Numbered from the stretch's first letter, positions 45,274 to 53,986 are shown. The stretch: DNA of 64,000 nucleotides from Treponema sp. UBA4873 (GCA_002399405.1 DHDP01000011.1:62001-126000); one strand, 5' to 3'. Notes: generated from the sequence alone by a model not told the origin. Numbers and translations: made by a program.

Positions 45274-46113
45274 TCATGCGACGTACGCTTCAAGCTGCTT
45301 CATGCGTGTCGGATGCTGCATGCGGACAATCGCGTGTTTCTCAATCTGGCGGATGCGCTCCTTTGTCAGGTTGCATTCGTCGCCGACTTCCTTAAGGGAC
45401 ATGGGCTTTGCGCCGCTTAAACCGTAGCGCAGACGGAGCACTTTCGCTTCGTTCGGTTTGAGCGAACGAAGAACGTTGTCTATGTCATGTTTCATGGCGC
45501 TCGTCATGACAGCTTCATCAGGATCGTCATACCGGCTGTCTTCGATGAAGTCGCCGACCGCCGTGTTGTCGTTCTCTGCGGAACGAACCTGCGCGTCAAG
45601 AGAAATCATCTCGCGGGAAATGTTCACCATTTCGCGTACATGCTCCTTGTCCATATTAAGCATCTTTGCGACTTCCTCGAATTCCTCTTCCTCTGTTTTA
45701 CCGCCGGAAACCGCTTTACGCGCGTGTTCTATCTGGACAAGCTCATTCGCGCGGTTGAGCGGCAGACGGATTGCACGGCTCTTCTCGCAGATGGCCTTGA
45801 GAATCGACTGGCGTATCCACCATACGGCGTAGGAAATGAAGTGGTATCCTTTGTCGACGTCGAAACGGTCGATCGCCGTCAGCAGTCCGATGTTTCCCTC
45901 GCTTATAAGGTCGGAAAGATCAAGGCCGTGATTCTGATATTTCTTTGCAACGTTTACAACGAAACGGAGATTAGCGTTTACAATTTTATTTTTTGCGGCA
46001 GCATCGCCGTTTTTTGCCTTCAGTGCAAGTTCAGTCTCTTCCTCCCGGGAGAGAAGCGGGATCTTATTGATGTCTTTTAAATACATAGCCAGAATGTTTT
46101 CATCGTTTGTCAT
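45274..46113 (-). CDS. Sigma-70 family sigma factor (RpoS/RpoD-like, 279 aa)
   Basis: A 279-residue sigma factor without the large region 1.1 and non-conserved region of RpoD. Region 1.2: MYLKDINKIPLLSREEETELA. Region 2: NLRFVVNVAKKYQNHGLDLSDLISEGNIG and the DNA-melting part HFISYAVWWIRQSILKAI. Region 3 is at EEVAKMLNMDKEHVREMV, and the region 4.2 helix-turn-helix is SLKEVGDECNLTKERIRQIEKHA. The small size suggests an alternative (group 2, RpoS-like) factor rather than the housekeeping one. A near-perfect sigma-54 promoter lies directly upstream, with an AAGGGG ribosome site, so it is probably under RpoN control. It neighbours groES divergently. Confidence 0.9.
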   Translation of the reverse strand: MTNDENILAMYLKDINKIPLLSREEETELALKAKNGDAAAKNKIVNANLRFVVNVAKKYQNHGLDLSDLISEGNIGLLTAIDRFDVDKGYHFISYAVWWIRQSILKAICEKSRAIRLPLNRANELVQIEHARKAVSGGKTEEEEFEEVAKMLNMDKEHVREMVNISREMISLDAQVRSAENDNTAVGDFIEDSRYDDPDEAVMTSAMKHDIDNVLRSLKPNEAKVLRLRYGLSGAKPMSLKEVGDECNLTKERIRQIEKHAIVRMQHPTRMKQLEAYVA

Positions 46114-46140
46114 AATTTACACCCCTTATGCTTTAACTAT

Positions 46141-46157
46141 AGCAAATATCGTGCCAA
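46141..46157 (-). promoter_or_regulatory. Sigma-54 (RpoN) promoter of the sigma-factor gene
   Basis: TTGGCACGATATTTGCT on the minus strand matches the -24/-12 consensus TTGGCACG-N4-TTGCT at every defined position. The transcription start would be near 46130, 17 bases before the ATG at 46113, with the AAGGGG ribosome site in between. Confidence 0.85.
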
Positions 46158-46370
46158 TTTATAAGAAAACAACCGGAAAAATCAGTTTTTCATTTATTTT
46201 TCTGTATTACAAGAAAATAATTGCATGAATTATTCCCAAAAACAGTTTCTTCCGTGCGATTTTTCTTGACTTTCATGCGGGATTTTAGTACCGCGGGGAC
46301 TTTTTTACGCAGATACCCGGAATCTTCAGTAAAATGGGTGTTTTTGACCCATTTTTTATCACCTTTTTTA

Positions 46371-46426
46371 TTGACGACAGGAGGGTAAAATTTGTATATT
46401 ATGAGTGTGAAGTCATTTTGACTTCA
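46371..46426 (+). promoter_or_regulatory. groES promoter with inverted-repeat operator
   Basis: -35 TTGACG (46371-46376), 18-base spacer, -10 TATATT (46395-46400). A perfect 8-bp inverted repeat TGAAGTCA/TGACTTCA with a 3-base loop (46408-46426) covers the expected start of transcription. It is not a CIRCE element (TTAGCACTC-N9-GAGTGCTAA). Confidence 0.6.
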
Positions 46427-46466
46427 TATTTTTCGTATTAAATCATAATTTGTAGGAGCAAACATA

Positions 46467-46742
46467 ATGAAAATTAAACCGTTGGCAGACAGAGTTCTTG
46501 TAAAGAACGAAAAAGCTGAGACAAAAACAGCATCGGGAATCATTATTCCTGAAGCAGCTCAGGAAAAGACACAGACAGCAACAGTTATCGCTGTCGGCCC
46601 GGGAACAGAAGAAGACAAAATCACCGTAAAGGCCGGCGATACTATCATGTACGACAAATATGCCGGAACACAGATTAAAATCAACAACGAGGACCATCTC
46701 ATTCTCAAAATGAGCGACATCATCGCCGTTATTGAAAAATAA
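46467..46742 (+). CDS. groES: Co-chaperonin GroES
   Basis: A 91-residue lid of the GroEL folding chamber, acting as a heptamer in the cytosol. It starts MKIKPLADRVLVKNEKAETK, the mobile loop is ASGIIIPEAAQEK, and the roof/C-terminal part is IMYDKYAGTQIKINNEDHLILKMSDIIAVI. GTAGGAGC precedes the ATG as ribosome site. The gene stands alone, with its own promoter and a clear terminator; groEL is 7.3 kb away on the other strand. Confidence 0.97.
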   Translation: MKIKPLADRVLVKNEKAETKTASGIIIPEAAQEKTQTATVIAVGPGTEEDKITVKAGDTIMYDKYAGTQIKINNEDHLILKMSDIIAVIEK

Positions 46743-46763
46743 CTGACGGATTTTGTCGATACG

Positions 46764-46790
46764 ACCGGTGCTTTCCGCACCGGTTTTTTT
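46764..46790 (+). terminator. groES terminator
   Basis: Stem ACCGGTGC/GCACCGGT with a 5-base loop followed by seven Ts, 22 bases after the groES stop codon. Confidence 0.9.
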
Positions 46791-48666
46791 ATTTTGAAGA
46801 CAACTTGTCTCTGAGCAGTTTTGCCCGTGCATTCGAGGGATCAAGAGCAAGCGCGTACCCGGCGGAACGAAGCGCCTCCCTGTTTTTCTGCTGTGCGGCG
46901 TAAATAACCGCCATACGGTACATGATTTCCCCTTTCTGCTTTGTGTCGACCGCACGGGAAGCGGCCGCACCGTACAAATCGAGCGCCTGCGGTACGGCCC
47001 CGAGGCTGCTGTATATCATCGCAAGATTCATGCATGACGACGTCGAGACGAACGCGGCAATTTTTTTGTTCTCTCCGCCGTCTTCCGGAATTCCGCTGCT
47101 CTCATATACGCAGTATTCGTAAAGCCGTTCCGCCGTGTCAGCATAGCGCTGATACGCGGCAAACCATGCGGCATACTCCGCTTCCGGAAGAGTGAACTCT
47201 TTTTCGTGCGATACGGCCTGTTCCCAGAAATCGCGGCCGGCATCAAACTTGTATTTTGAAATGATGTATCTGCTGTACAGCGTCCATGCGTCTTCCGTCT
47301 GTTCGTACGACAGAAGTTTGTTCACGGCAAATTCCAGAAGCGTCGCCGGATAGAGGTCGGTGCCGCTTGCGCTGTTCTCAAGTTCATTCCACACGTCCGC
47401 AATCCTGTCGTTTACAGTAAGCGATTTGTCGGTCTTATACTTCAGGTCGAGCCGCGCAATATACAGCTGCGGATCGTTCTTTCCTGCAAGGCTTTTATCC
47501 ATCCTGAATTCCGCGTCGCTCACGGGAATCGCCGCGCGGTTATCGTATTTTTCCATACGCAGCGTCGCAAGCCCCTTGTCGCGCAGCGTCTGTTCCTGAG
47601 GAGTTTCTTCAAGCGGCAGGCTCGTACGGTACGCAAAGTCGGCATATGCGATAAGTCCCGGTACGTAATCGGGCCATGTGTCGGCCGCGTACGTAAGAAG
47701 ACTGCTGCATTTCCCGTCGTCGCCGTTTGCTTCCGCATACAATGCGCTGTCGACATAGATCGACGGCATCATCGTCATGTAAGCCTCGTCGTAATCCGTT
47801 CCTGCGGCAGGGTCGGCGGCAAGCCGGGCAAGCAGCGAACGGCGGACGTTTTCCGCTTCGTCAGTCTCGGAAAGCGAGACATACGCATCGGAAAGCATCG
47901 ATGCAATCTCTATGGGCGATACGCTGTGCATGGAGTGGATTGAAACGTCAGGATACAGCGCCTGCGCCTTTTCTGCGAACGCGGCGGCGCTTCCGTACTG
48001 TTTGTCGTCGTATGCGACGAGCGACCAGAAATACGCGTCCTCCGGTTCCGTACTGTCGGGGGGCTGAAGGGAAAGCGCTTTATCGTAGTCGCCGGCAGTC
48101 ATGCTTATGACGGCACAGTTGCGCAGCCAGTATGAATCGTGCGTTCCTCCGTAAGCGTCGAGGTATACGGGATAAAATTTCATGTCGGTGAACGATATTT
48201 CTCCGCCGGCGCTGTCCGCGGAAGAAAGCACTTCGTTCAAATACGCTTCCGAATAGATTGAACCGTAACGCGTGCCGCGAAGGCATCCTGCGGCCTTCTC
48301 CGCTTCATCGTACCGGCCGTTCCGCAGCAGAAAATGCGCGTACACGGCCGACAGCTCGGGATTCTTCGGATTTTTCCGGAGTCCGTTCCGAAGCACGCGC
48401 TCTGCAAGTTCCGTTTCTCCAAGCTCATTGTACCGCCGGAAAATACCTATGCGGGACCACGAGTCGTACGTTTTTTTTTCGATTTTTTTTAGTTCGGACA
48501 GAGCGTCGGCATCCTGTCCCTGCTCGATGAGCGCATCGATCTCGTCGAGTTTTCCCGTAAAAGACTTACGGGAAGCACTCATGCTGCATGATGCAGCCGA
48601 GACAACAATGCCCGCGGTGAAAAGCACTGGAAGCAGGAACCGGTGTAAAGCCCGCATCCTGGTCAT
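46789..48666 (-). CDS. TPR-repeat lipoprotein
   Basis: A 625-residue probable lipoprotein. The ATG at 48666 follows the nusB stop at once and uses the AGGAAGG at the nusB end as ribosome site; the frame is open 23 codons further up, inside nusB. The signal peptide ends in a lipobox-like SAASC. The rest is helical with TPR-like units: ALSELKKIEKKTYDSWSRIG, YNELGETELAERVLRNGLRKNPKNPELSAVYAHFL, and at the end YRMAVIYAAQQKNREALRSAGYALALDPSNARAK. TPR proteins bind other proteins; the partner here is unknown. It is the last gene of the PrsA-nusB-TPR transcript. Confidence 0.8.
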   Translation of the reverse strand: MTRMRALHRFLLPVLFTAGIVVSAASCSMSASRKSFTGKLDEIDALIEQGQDADALSELKKIEKKTYDSWSRIGIFRRYNELGETELAERVLRNGLRKNPKNPELSAVYAHFLLRNGRYDEAEKAAGCLRGTRYGSIYSEAYLNEVLSSADSAGGEISFTDMKFYPVYLDAYGGTHDSYWLRNCAVISMTAGDYDKALSLQPPDSTEPEDAYFWSLVAYDDKQYGSAAAFAEKAQALYPDVSIHSMHSVSPIEIASMLSDAYVSLSETDEAENVRRSLLARLAADPAAGTDYDEAYMTMMPSIYVDSALYAEANGDDGKCSSLLTYAADTWPDYVPGLIAYADFAYRTSLPLEETPQEQTLRDKGLATLRMEKYDNRAAIPVSDAEFRMDKSLAGKNDPQLYIARLDLKYKTDKSLTVNDRIADVWNELENSASGTDLYPATLLEFAVNKLLSYEQTEDAWTLYSRYIISKYKFDAGRDFWEQAVSHEKEFTLPEAEYAAWFAAYQRYADTAERLYEYCVYESSGIPEDGGENKKIAAFVSTSSCMNLAMIYSSLGAVPQALDLYGAAASRAVDTKQKGEIMYRMAVIYAAQQKNREALRSAGYALALDPSNARAKLLRDKLSSK

Positions 48667-48667
48667 A

Positions 48668-49099
48668 TTATCCTTCCTGAGAAGCTGCCTTGCTGATTTT
48701 GTCGAGCACGGCGTTGATGAATTTGAATGAATCATCCGCGCCGAAATCCTTGGCCATATTTACTGCCTCGTCGATGACAATTGAAGCACTTGTCTCCTTC
48801 TGATAAAGCAGCGAATAAACGCTCATACGGAGAATGGAAAGCGATACTTTGTTCAGCCGGTCAAAATTCCAGTTTACCGCAAGGTGGTTTTTTATAAGCC
48901 CGTCTATTTCGTCAAGATGTTCCATGGTACCGGTAACGAGAAGACGCGCAAACAGGTATTCTTCTTTGTCCGTATCTGTTCCCGGGGAACCGTCTTCCTT
49001 AGCCCATGAAAAAGTCAGCAGATCGTCGACGGGTACTCCGCCGACATCATGAGAATAAAGCGCCTGGAACGCAAGAACTCTGCCCTTTCTGCGCGACAC
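48668..49099 (-). CDS. nusB: Transcription antitermination factor NusB
   Basis: A 143-residue helical protein that with NusE binds boxA in rRNA leaders. It starts MSRRKGRVLAFQALYSHDVG, the standard opening, and has LVTGTMEHLDEIDGLIKNHL and LSILRMSVYSLLYQKETSASIVIDEAVNMAKDFG near the C-terminus. The length is normal. It begins 3 bases after the SurA/PrsA-like gene and is followed with 1 base between by the TPR lipoprotein gene. Confidence 0.95.
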   Translation of the reverse strand: MSRRKGRVLAFQALYSHDVGGVPVDDLLTFSWAKEDGSPGTDTDKEEYLFARLLVTGTMEHLDEIDGLIKNHLAVNWNFDRLNKVSLSILRMSVYSLLYQKETSASIVIDEAVNMAKDFGADDSFKFINAVLDKISKAASQEG

Positions 49100-49102
49100 T
49101 TA

Positions 49103-50191
49103 TTATTTTCCTTCCCAATTGAGCAGCTTGTCAAGATCGGCGCCTTTCTTTTTGCGGTCGACGTTGTCGGACGTATCAAGCGATTTTGAAATTTCAGTAG
49201 CGGCATTCTGCAGATATTCCATCTGCTTCTGCTGTGCAAGGTTCTGTTTGATATAGTCGTACACGGTGACCGTCGTTCCCGGCTGTACGACGTCGCTCAA
49301 AGAAAGCATCTTTGCGGCATATTTGTCTATGACGGCGTAGAACTGACAGTTCGTCGGATTGTCCTGGAGGTTGGAAATAAAGCCCGTATCCTTGGTAAAA
49401 AGATCAATCAGGTCTTTAAATGCAACTCCAAGCTGGGATGCGCTGCTTTCAGTTTTGTTGATAAGCATTTCACCGGCCTGATAACCGGAACCGTCGGCTT
49501 TCGACTTTACGGTAATCTGATCGCGCGTCATCTTCTTGTCTTTATACGCATTGAGCAGTTCATTCGCCTTCGCTTTTGCATCCTCGGGCTTCGCGTTTTT
49601 CGGAACGTACACGAGGAAGATCTTGATCATATCGCTCCAGACGAACGACGCTTTGTGCAGTTCGTAGAACGAACGGATCTCATCGTCTGAAGGCGCAACG
49701 GCCTTAAGTTCATTCTGACGCTGTGAAACAATATACTGCTGGGCAGTAAGCTGGGCCTTGAGATATTCTTTATATTCGGCGACGGTCATCCCCGCCTGCT
49801 GTTTCATATAGTCGTCGAGAGACATCTTCGTCTGCTGCTGAACGAGCGTGTTCAGTTCCTGTTCGGTGACGTTCTTGCCGACCTGCTGAGACATAGTCTG
49901 CAGAAAATACTGATCCACAGAACTGTCCGGAACGGAAATTCCGGCCTTCTGGGCGGCCTGCATGACAAGCTTCTCGTCGATGAGTGCATCAAGAATCTGC
50001 TTCTTCTCGTCGACAGTAAAGACTTTCCCGGTCTGCTTCTGATATGCTTCCACGCGGGTTTTCAGCTGTTTAACGGTAATTGATTCGTTTTTATTCAGCT
50101 TTATGACAGCAAGAACCTGCAGGTCCGACTGCGCAAAAGCCGCGGCCGCGGCCGCTATCAATACTGTACAAACAAGGGCTAAACGTTTCAT
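49103..50191 (-). CDS. SurA/PrsA-like periplasmic chaperone (peptidyl-prolyl isomerase family)
   Basis: A 362-residue exported protein. The signal peptide MKRLALVCTVLIAAAAAAFA is followed by a SurA_N-type helical domain (about residues 30-170: VEAYQKQTGKVFTVDEKKQIL, then LIDEKLVMQAAQKAGI, MSLDDYMKQQAGMTVAEYK). A strongly diverged parvulin-like region follows, with no clear catalytic signature (about 185-300), and then a C-terminal helix. It probably assists folding of outer-membrane or periplasmic proteins. I recall a counterpart in T. pallidum (TP1016) in the same gene order, unverified. It is the first gene of its operon, with a promoter at 50220-50249. Confidence 0.82.
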   Translation of the reverse strand: MKRLALVCTVLIAAAAAAFAQSDLQVLAVIKLNKNESITVKQLKTRVEAYQKQTGKVFTVDEKKQILDALIDEKLVMQAAQKAGISVPDSSVDQYFLQTMSQQVGKNVTEQELNTLVQQQTKMSLDDYMKQQAGMTVAEYKEYLKAQLTAQQYIVSQRQNELKAVAPSDDEIRSFYELHKASFVWSDMIKIFLVYVPKNAKPEDAKAKANELLNAYKDKKMTRDQITVKSKADGSGYQAGEMLINKTESSASQLGVAFKDLIDLFTKDTGFISNLQDNPTNCQFYAVIDKYAAKMLSLSDVVQPGTTVTVYDYIKQNLAQQKQMEYLQNAATEISKSLDTSDNVDRKKKGADLDKLLNWEGK

Positions 50192-50219
50192 CTTTTATTC
50201 CTTTAATAAGTCTGTTTTA

Positions 50220-50249
50220 ATTATAACAAATATCCCGTTGTTGTGTTAC
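50220..50249 (-). promoter_or_regulatory. Promoter of the SurA/PrsA-nusB-TPR operon
   Basis: Perfect -10 TATAAT at 50220-50225 and GTAACA as -35 at 50244-50249 with an 18-base spacer, about 29 bases before the ATG at 50191, which has an AAAGGAA ribosome site. Confidence 0.55.
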
Positions 50250-50268
50250 AGCAGGATACGGTCGATTT

Positions 50269-52083
50269 TCATTTCTGATTTTCGAGCGGAAGACCGCCTT
50301 CTATTTCTGCACGGATACGGCGTATGCCCGCAGAAGACGACTGTTCCTTTGTAATTTTAAAGCGGCCGATCTGCGCGGTATGCTGCACGTGCGGACCGGC
50401 GCACACTTCCCTGCTGAAATCGCCGATGGAGTACACCTTTACGCGCTCGCCGTATTTGTCGCTGAACAGAGCGCGTGCACCGGCTTTCCGCGCATCGGCA
50501 AGACTCATTTCTTCCATAGTAACGGGCAGGTCGCGCTTAATCTGTTCGTTCACCATATCCTCCACTTTCTGAATCTCTTCCTTTGTCATAGGCCGGGAGA
50601 AAGAGAAATCGAAACGGAGACGTTCCGGCGTAATATTGGAACCGCGCTGAGCAACTTCGCCGCCGAGCACGTTCACGAGCGCCTGCTGGAGCAGATGCGT
50701 CGCCGTATGATATTTCGTCGAAATTTCGCTGTGGTCGCCGAGTCCGCTCTTGAACGCGCCCGCACTCAGCGTACGCGATTCTTCCTGATGCTTCTTTTCT
50801 TCCGCTTTGAATCCTTCGACGTCGACAGTCATGCTGTTCTCGCGGCCGAGTTCTTCGGTGAGCTCGATCGGAAAGCCGAATGTATCGTACAGGCGGAACG
50901 CGACGCGCCCCGGAATAATTTTCTGCGGATTTTTCTGCAGATTCGGCAGGAGTTTTGCAAACTCGGCTTCGCCTTTTTTAAGCGTCTCGAGGAATTTATC
51001 CTCCTCGCCGGTAAGCTGTTCGAATATGAAATCAGTTTTTCCCTGAAATTCAGGATACGCTTTGATATATTCGCCGATTATGATGCCCGCCGGTTTGGCG
51101 AGAAAAGCTCCCTCAATGCCGGTTTTTCGACCGTGGCGTACGGCACGGCGGATAATGCGGCGCAGAATGTAGCCTGCACCGACGTTGCTCGGGGTGACGG
51201 CCTGTTCGTCGCCGAGTATGAACGTTGCGGTACGCACGTGGTCCGCAATAATGCGGATTGATGTGTCGACCTGCTCGTCGTCGCCGTACCGTTTGCCTGA
51301 AAGCTGTTCAATGCAGCCGATAACCGGTGTAAAGACGTCCGTTTCGTAAACAGTCTTCATACCGTTGAGCATGGCGACAGTGCGTTCCGCACCCATGCCC
51401 GTGTCGACGCATTTACGTTCAAGCGGAATATATCTGCCTTCAGCGTTCTTGTTGTACTGCATGAAGACGTTGTTCCATATTTCTACATATTTACCGCAGC
51501 GGCAGCCGGGACGGCAGTCGGGTCCGCACTTCGGCTTACCGGTGTCGTAGAAAATTTCCGTATCGGGGCCGCACGGACCGGTTGCGCCTGCAGGCCCCCA
51601 CCAGTTGTCCTCACGCGGCAGATAGAAAATACGCTCTTTCGGAATGCCGTGACTTTCCCAGATGGCAGCGGCTTCATCGTCGCGGGGAATACCTTCTTCG
51701 CCTGCAAAAACAGTGACGGAAATTTTTTCGTTCGGAATACCGAGATATTCTTTGCCTGTAAGGAATTCATAACTGAAGCCGATGGATTCTTTTTTGAAGT
51801 AATCGCCGAGAGACCAGTTGCCGAGCATTTCGAAAAATGTAAGATGAGAAGGATCCCCGACCGAATCGATGTCGCCGGTACGCACGCACTTCTGATAGTC
51901 GGTAAGGCGCGTGCCCGACGGATGCTTTTCACCTGAAAGATACGGAACAAGCGGCTGCATACCGGCAGTCGTGAACAGAACAGTCGGATCGTTGTTCGGA
52001 ATGAGCGATTTTCCGCTGATTTCCACATGACCCTTGCTTTTAAAAAAGCTGATGTATTTAGAGCGAAGTTCGTTTACAGTCAT
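50269..52083 (-). CDS. alaS: Alanyl-tRNA synthetase, short form
   Basis: A 604-residue synthetase. Class II core: FFKSKGHVEISGKSLIPNNDPTVLFTTAGMQPLVP, then TFFEMLGNWSLGDYFKKE, then VGAGYILRRIIRRAVRHGRK. The editing domain keeps its zinc-type ligands in HTATHLL and CAGPHV. It stops right after the editing domain (SSSAGIRRIRAEI), so the C-terminal oligomerisation/C-Ala domain found in the roughly 875-residue E. coli enzyme is missing. No frameshift follows, and a short AlaRS is what I recall for Treponema, so this is probably the natural length. The ATG at 52083 has a TTGACA promoter directly upstream and no clear ribosome site. Confidence 0.95.
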   Translation of the reverse strand: MTVNELRSKYISFFKSKGHVEISGKSLIPNNDPTVLFTTAGMQPLVPYLSGEKHPSGTRLTDYQKCVRTGDIDSVGDPSHLTFFEMLGNWSLGDYFKKESIGFSYEFLTGKEYLGIPNEKISVTVFAGEEGIPRDDEAAAIWESHGIPKERIFYLPREDNWWGPAGATGPCGPDTEIFYDTGKPKCGPDCRPGCRCGKYVEIWNNVFMQYNKNAEGRYIPLERKCVDTGMGAERTVAMLNGMKTVYETDVFTPVIGCIEQLSGKRYGDDEQVDTSIRIIADHVRTATFILGDEQAVTPSNVGAGYILRRIIRRAVRHGRKTGIEGAFLAKPAGIIIGEYIKAYPEFQGKTDFIFEQLTGEEDKFLETLKKGEAEFAKLLPNLQKNPQKIIPGRVAFRLYDTFGFPIELTEELGRENSMTVDVEGFKAEEKKHQEESRTLSAGAFKSGLGDHSEISTKYHTATHLLQQALVNVLGGEVAQRGSNITPERLRFDFSFSRPMTKEEIQKVEDMVNEQIKRDLPVTMEEMSLADARKAGARALFSDKYGERVKVYSIGDFSREVCAGPHVQHTAQIGRFKITKEQSSSAGIRRIRAEIEGGLPLENQK

Positions 52084-52091
52084 AATAATCC

Positions 52092-52120
52092 ATACTATAG
52101 AACGAAAGTGTTTATGTCAA
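52092..52120 (-). promoter_or_regulatory. alaS promoter inside the end of the upstream gene
   Basis: Perfect -35 TTGACA (52115-52120) and TAGTAT (52092-52097) with a 17-base spacer. The -35 overlaps the stop codon of the preceding gene. The start of transcription would fall within a few bases of the ATG at 52083. Confidence 0.55.
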
Positions 52121-53685
52121 GAACGGGGTGTATCATGTTCCGCGTCGCGCGTAAGCGTGAGCGTCCGTCCTTCAACGGGAAAGCACGTATCGGGAGAAAG
52201 CCTCACCGGAGTAAGACGCATCGTATTGTAATCGACACGGACTTCCTCCTTCCGTTTTTTGGTGGCGGGAATCGTCACCGAATCGAACAGCATCTGATAT
52301 GACTCGGCAAGTATCTGCTGCGCGGACGCAGAGCGGAACTGAATCACAAAGCTGCCGGCTACAGTGTCGGTGACGAAATAACCGTCATCCTTGAGCGACT
52401 CGCCGGTAAGCGCATACGTGTTGTCTTTAAACGTAATATGCATGCCGTTATCAGTCGTCCACGAAGGACCTTTCCGAAGTTCACCGGCGTAATCGGCATC
52501 AGTCGTCGCTTTCGTTTCCGTGCTGAACGTACTCTGCGTCGTCATCTTGCGGTAACCGCCGTCCCATAAGTTGTTTTCCTTTATTATCATGCGCACGTCG
52601 TCGATAATATGCACGCGCACTTCGTCGACGCCGGTAAGCGAAATATCGCAGCGGCGCTGCATGTTCGTAATCGATTCGTTCGTCGTCGAAAGATAGATTC
52701 CGCTCCGCCGAAGATTGCTGTCTTCCCATGAATACACTTCCTCCGTATCCCCATACAGAAAAATGATTTCCTTGTCGGGATAATCGAAGAACAGATAGCG
52801 GATACCGTCGTCCTCGTTCGAAGTTTTGTACCACAATCCGTTGAGAAAGTCCGCAAAAGTTTCGACAGTTCCGTCCTGTATGCGCGCGAGCTCTTTTGCC
52901 GCAATACGGCTGCCCGTTACGCGCACCTGCTTTATCTGCATGTATTTCTGCTCTTTCTCGTCCCACTGGTATTCGGTCTGGATCTGACTCAGGTTCGCAT
53001 TATCGGAACCGCTTTCGTCCTTCGCGGAACTGTACACCCACACGGGAAAGCTTTCGCCCTTCGACTGGGAAAGCTCGTACGATTCGGACCTGTCGTCCTG
53101 CTGGATAAAAATGGTGCCGTCTGATTCAAAATCGCCTATCTGCACAAGCTCGAATCTATTCAGTTTGCGGCGGCTCATGTAGATGCACATGATGCTGTCT
53201 CCGTTGTCGCGCACGCCCTGATACACAAGTTCAGTCTTGTGGTCGCCCGTCATATCGATGCCGGTGTACGAGAACGTACGCACGCGCGAAATATTCGTGG
53301 TAATTTCCGCAGCACGGACATAGGAGTTGCTTTCCGCATCGTACATACCGACAAGCAGCACAAGATACGGAACGCTCTCTTTGCGTACGGCGACAACCTG
53401 GTCGTCAAGATTATCGCCGTTTAAATCAATCGAAAGAGTACTGATGAGCGTCTCCGTCGGCAGCAGCGGCACAAACGTCGTCATCGATGCATTATCCTGC
53501 GTCTGCGCGTCGGCAGTCTCTTTTTCCTCTTTTTCCGTTCCGGAAGTCGGAATAACAACTTTGGCGCGCGGTACCGAACGCTGTTCGCTCCAGTACACAA
53601 CACGCACGACGAAAAGAACAGCAAGGACGCCGCCTATGATAAGAAAGACAGCAGGAATAACTTTATTTGTACGCTTTGACTTCAT
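52117..53685 (-). CDS. Membrane-anchored FG-GAP-type protein, unknown function
   Basis: A 522-residue protein with one N-terminal membrane anchor (residues about 8-30, VIPAVFLIIGGVLAVLFVVRV), a Ser/Thr/Glu-rich linker, then an extracytoplasmic part. Two stretches look like FG-GAP/calcium-loop repeats: DLNGDNLDDQVVAV (about 88-101) and DMTGDHKTELVYQG. The C-terminal third is beta-rich (LWDGGYRKM, then MHITFKDNTYALTG) and could be a lipocalin-like barrel. That mix reminds me of proteins named pallilysin-related in Treponema, but I see no HExxH protease motif and do not claim the function. It shares its end with the alaS promoter. Confidence 0.7.
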   Translation of the reverse strand: MKSKRTNKVIPAVFLIIGGVLAVLFVVRVVYWSEQRSVPRAKVVIPTSGTEKEEKETADAQTQDNASMTTFVPLLPTETLISTLSIDLNGDNLDDQVVAVRKESVPYLVLLVGMYDAESNSYVRAAEITTNISRVRTFSYTGIDMTGDHKTELVYQGVRDNGDSIMCIYMSRRKLNRFELVQIGDFESDGTIFIQQDDRSESYELSQSKGESFPVWVYSSAKDESGSDNANLSQIQTEYQWDEKEQKYMQIKQVRVTGSRIAAKELARIQDGTVETFADFLNGLWYKTSNEDDGIRYLFFDYPDKEIIFLYGDTEEVYSWEDSNLRRSGIYLSTTNESITNMQRRCDISLTGVDEVRVHIIDDVRMIIKENNLWDGGYRKMTTQSTFSTETKATTDADYAGELRKGPSWTTDNGMHITFKDNTYALTGESLKDDGYFVTDTVAGSFVIQFRSASAQQILAESYQMLFDSVTIPATKKRKEEVRVDYNTMRLTPVRLSPDTCFPVEGRTLTLTRDAEHDTPRS

Positions 53686-53757
53686 ATGCAGAAAATATAC
53701 TACAACGGAGAAAATAAAAAAAGATGACCACTTTCAAAAGTGAGTAAATTACACTTT

Positions 53758-53886
53758 GTCACCTCATACAGAAAAGCAGTCCGCTTACCCGGAAAATAAT
53801 CCCGCTTGCTCCGGCTCGCAGTAGCGAGAGTCGCCAGCAGGATTATTTTCCGCTCCGCTCCCTGCTTTTCTGTATAATACGCAACC
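53758..53886. repeat. Palindromic structured repeat, copy A
   Basis: About 125 bases forming three nested stems. Outer: CAGAAAAGCAG against CTGCTTTTCTG. Middle: GGAAAATAATCC against GGATTATTTTCC. Apical: CTCGC-AGTA-GCGAG. Conserved single-stranded pieces are TCCGG before and AGTCGC after the apical stem. A second copy lies at 58714-58845 in the opposite orientation. Its outer stem is nearly the same, but its middle and apical stems have different, still complementary, sequences. No frame or transposase is present. Its position after two convergent/divergent gene ends is compatible with a non-autonomous repeat or a structured RNA. Confidence 0.75.
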
Positions 53887-53986
53887 GGCTGAAACACTTT
53901 TGATAGTAGTCAGTCTAGTAACGAAAATACCGGGCTCAAAGTCAGGACTATGTCTCAAGAACAGTGCAGAAATTTTCTGCCCTGTT

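Noticed and set aside
46371..46440. The groES leader as a riboswitch or thermosensor
   Set aside because: Only one short hairpin is present and it does not cover the ribosome site; an operator is the simpler reading.
53758..53886. Palindromic elements as integron attC sites
   Set aside because: Treponemes can carry integrons, but the RYYYAAC/GTTRRRY end boxes are not present at the right places and there are no gene cassettes between the copies.
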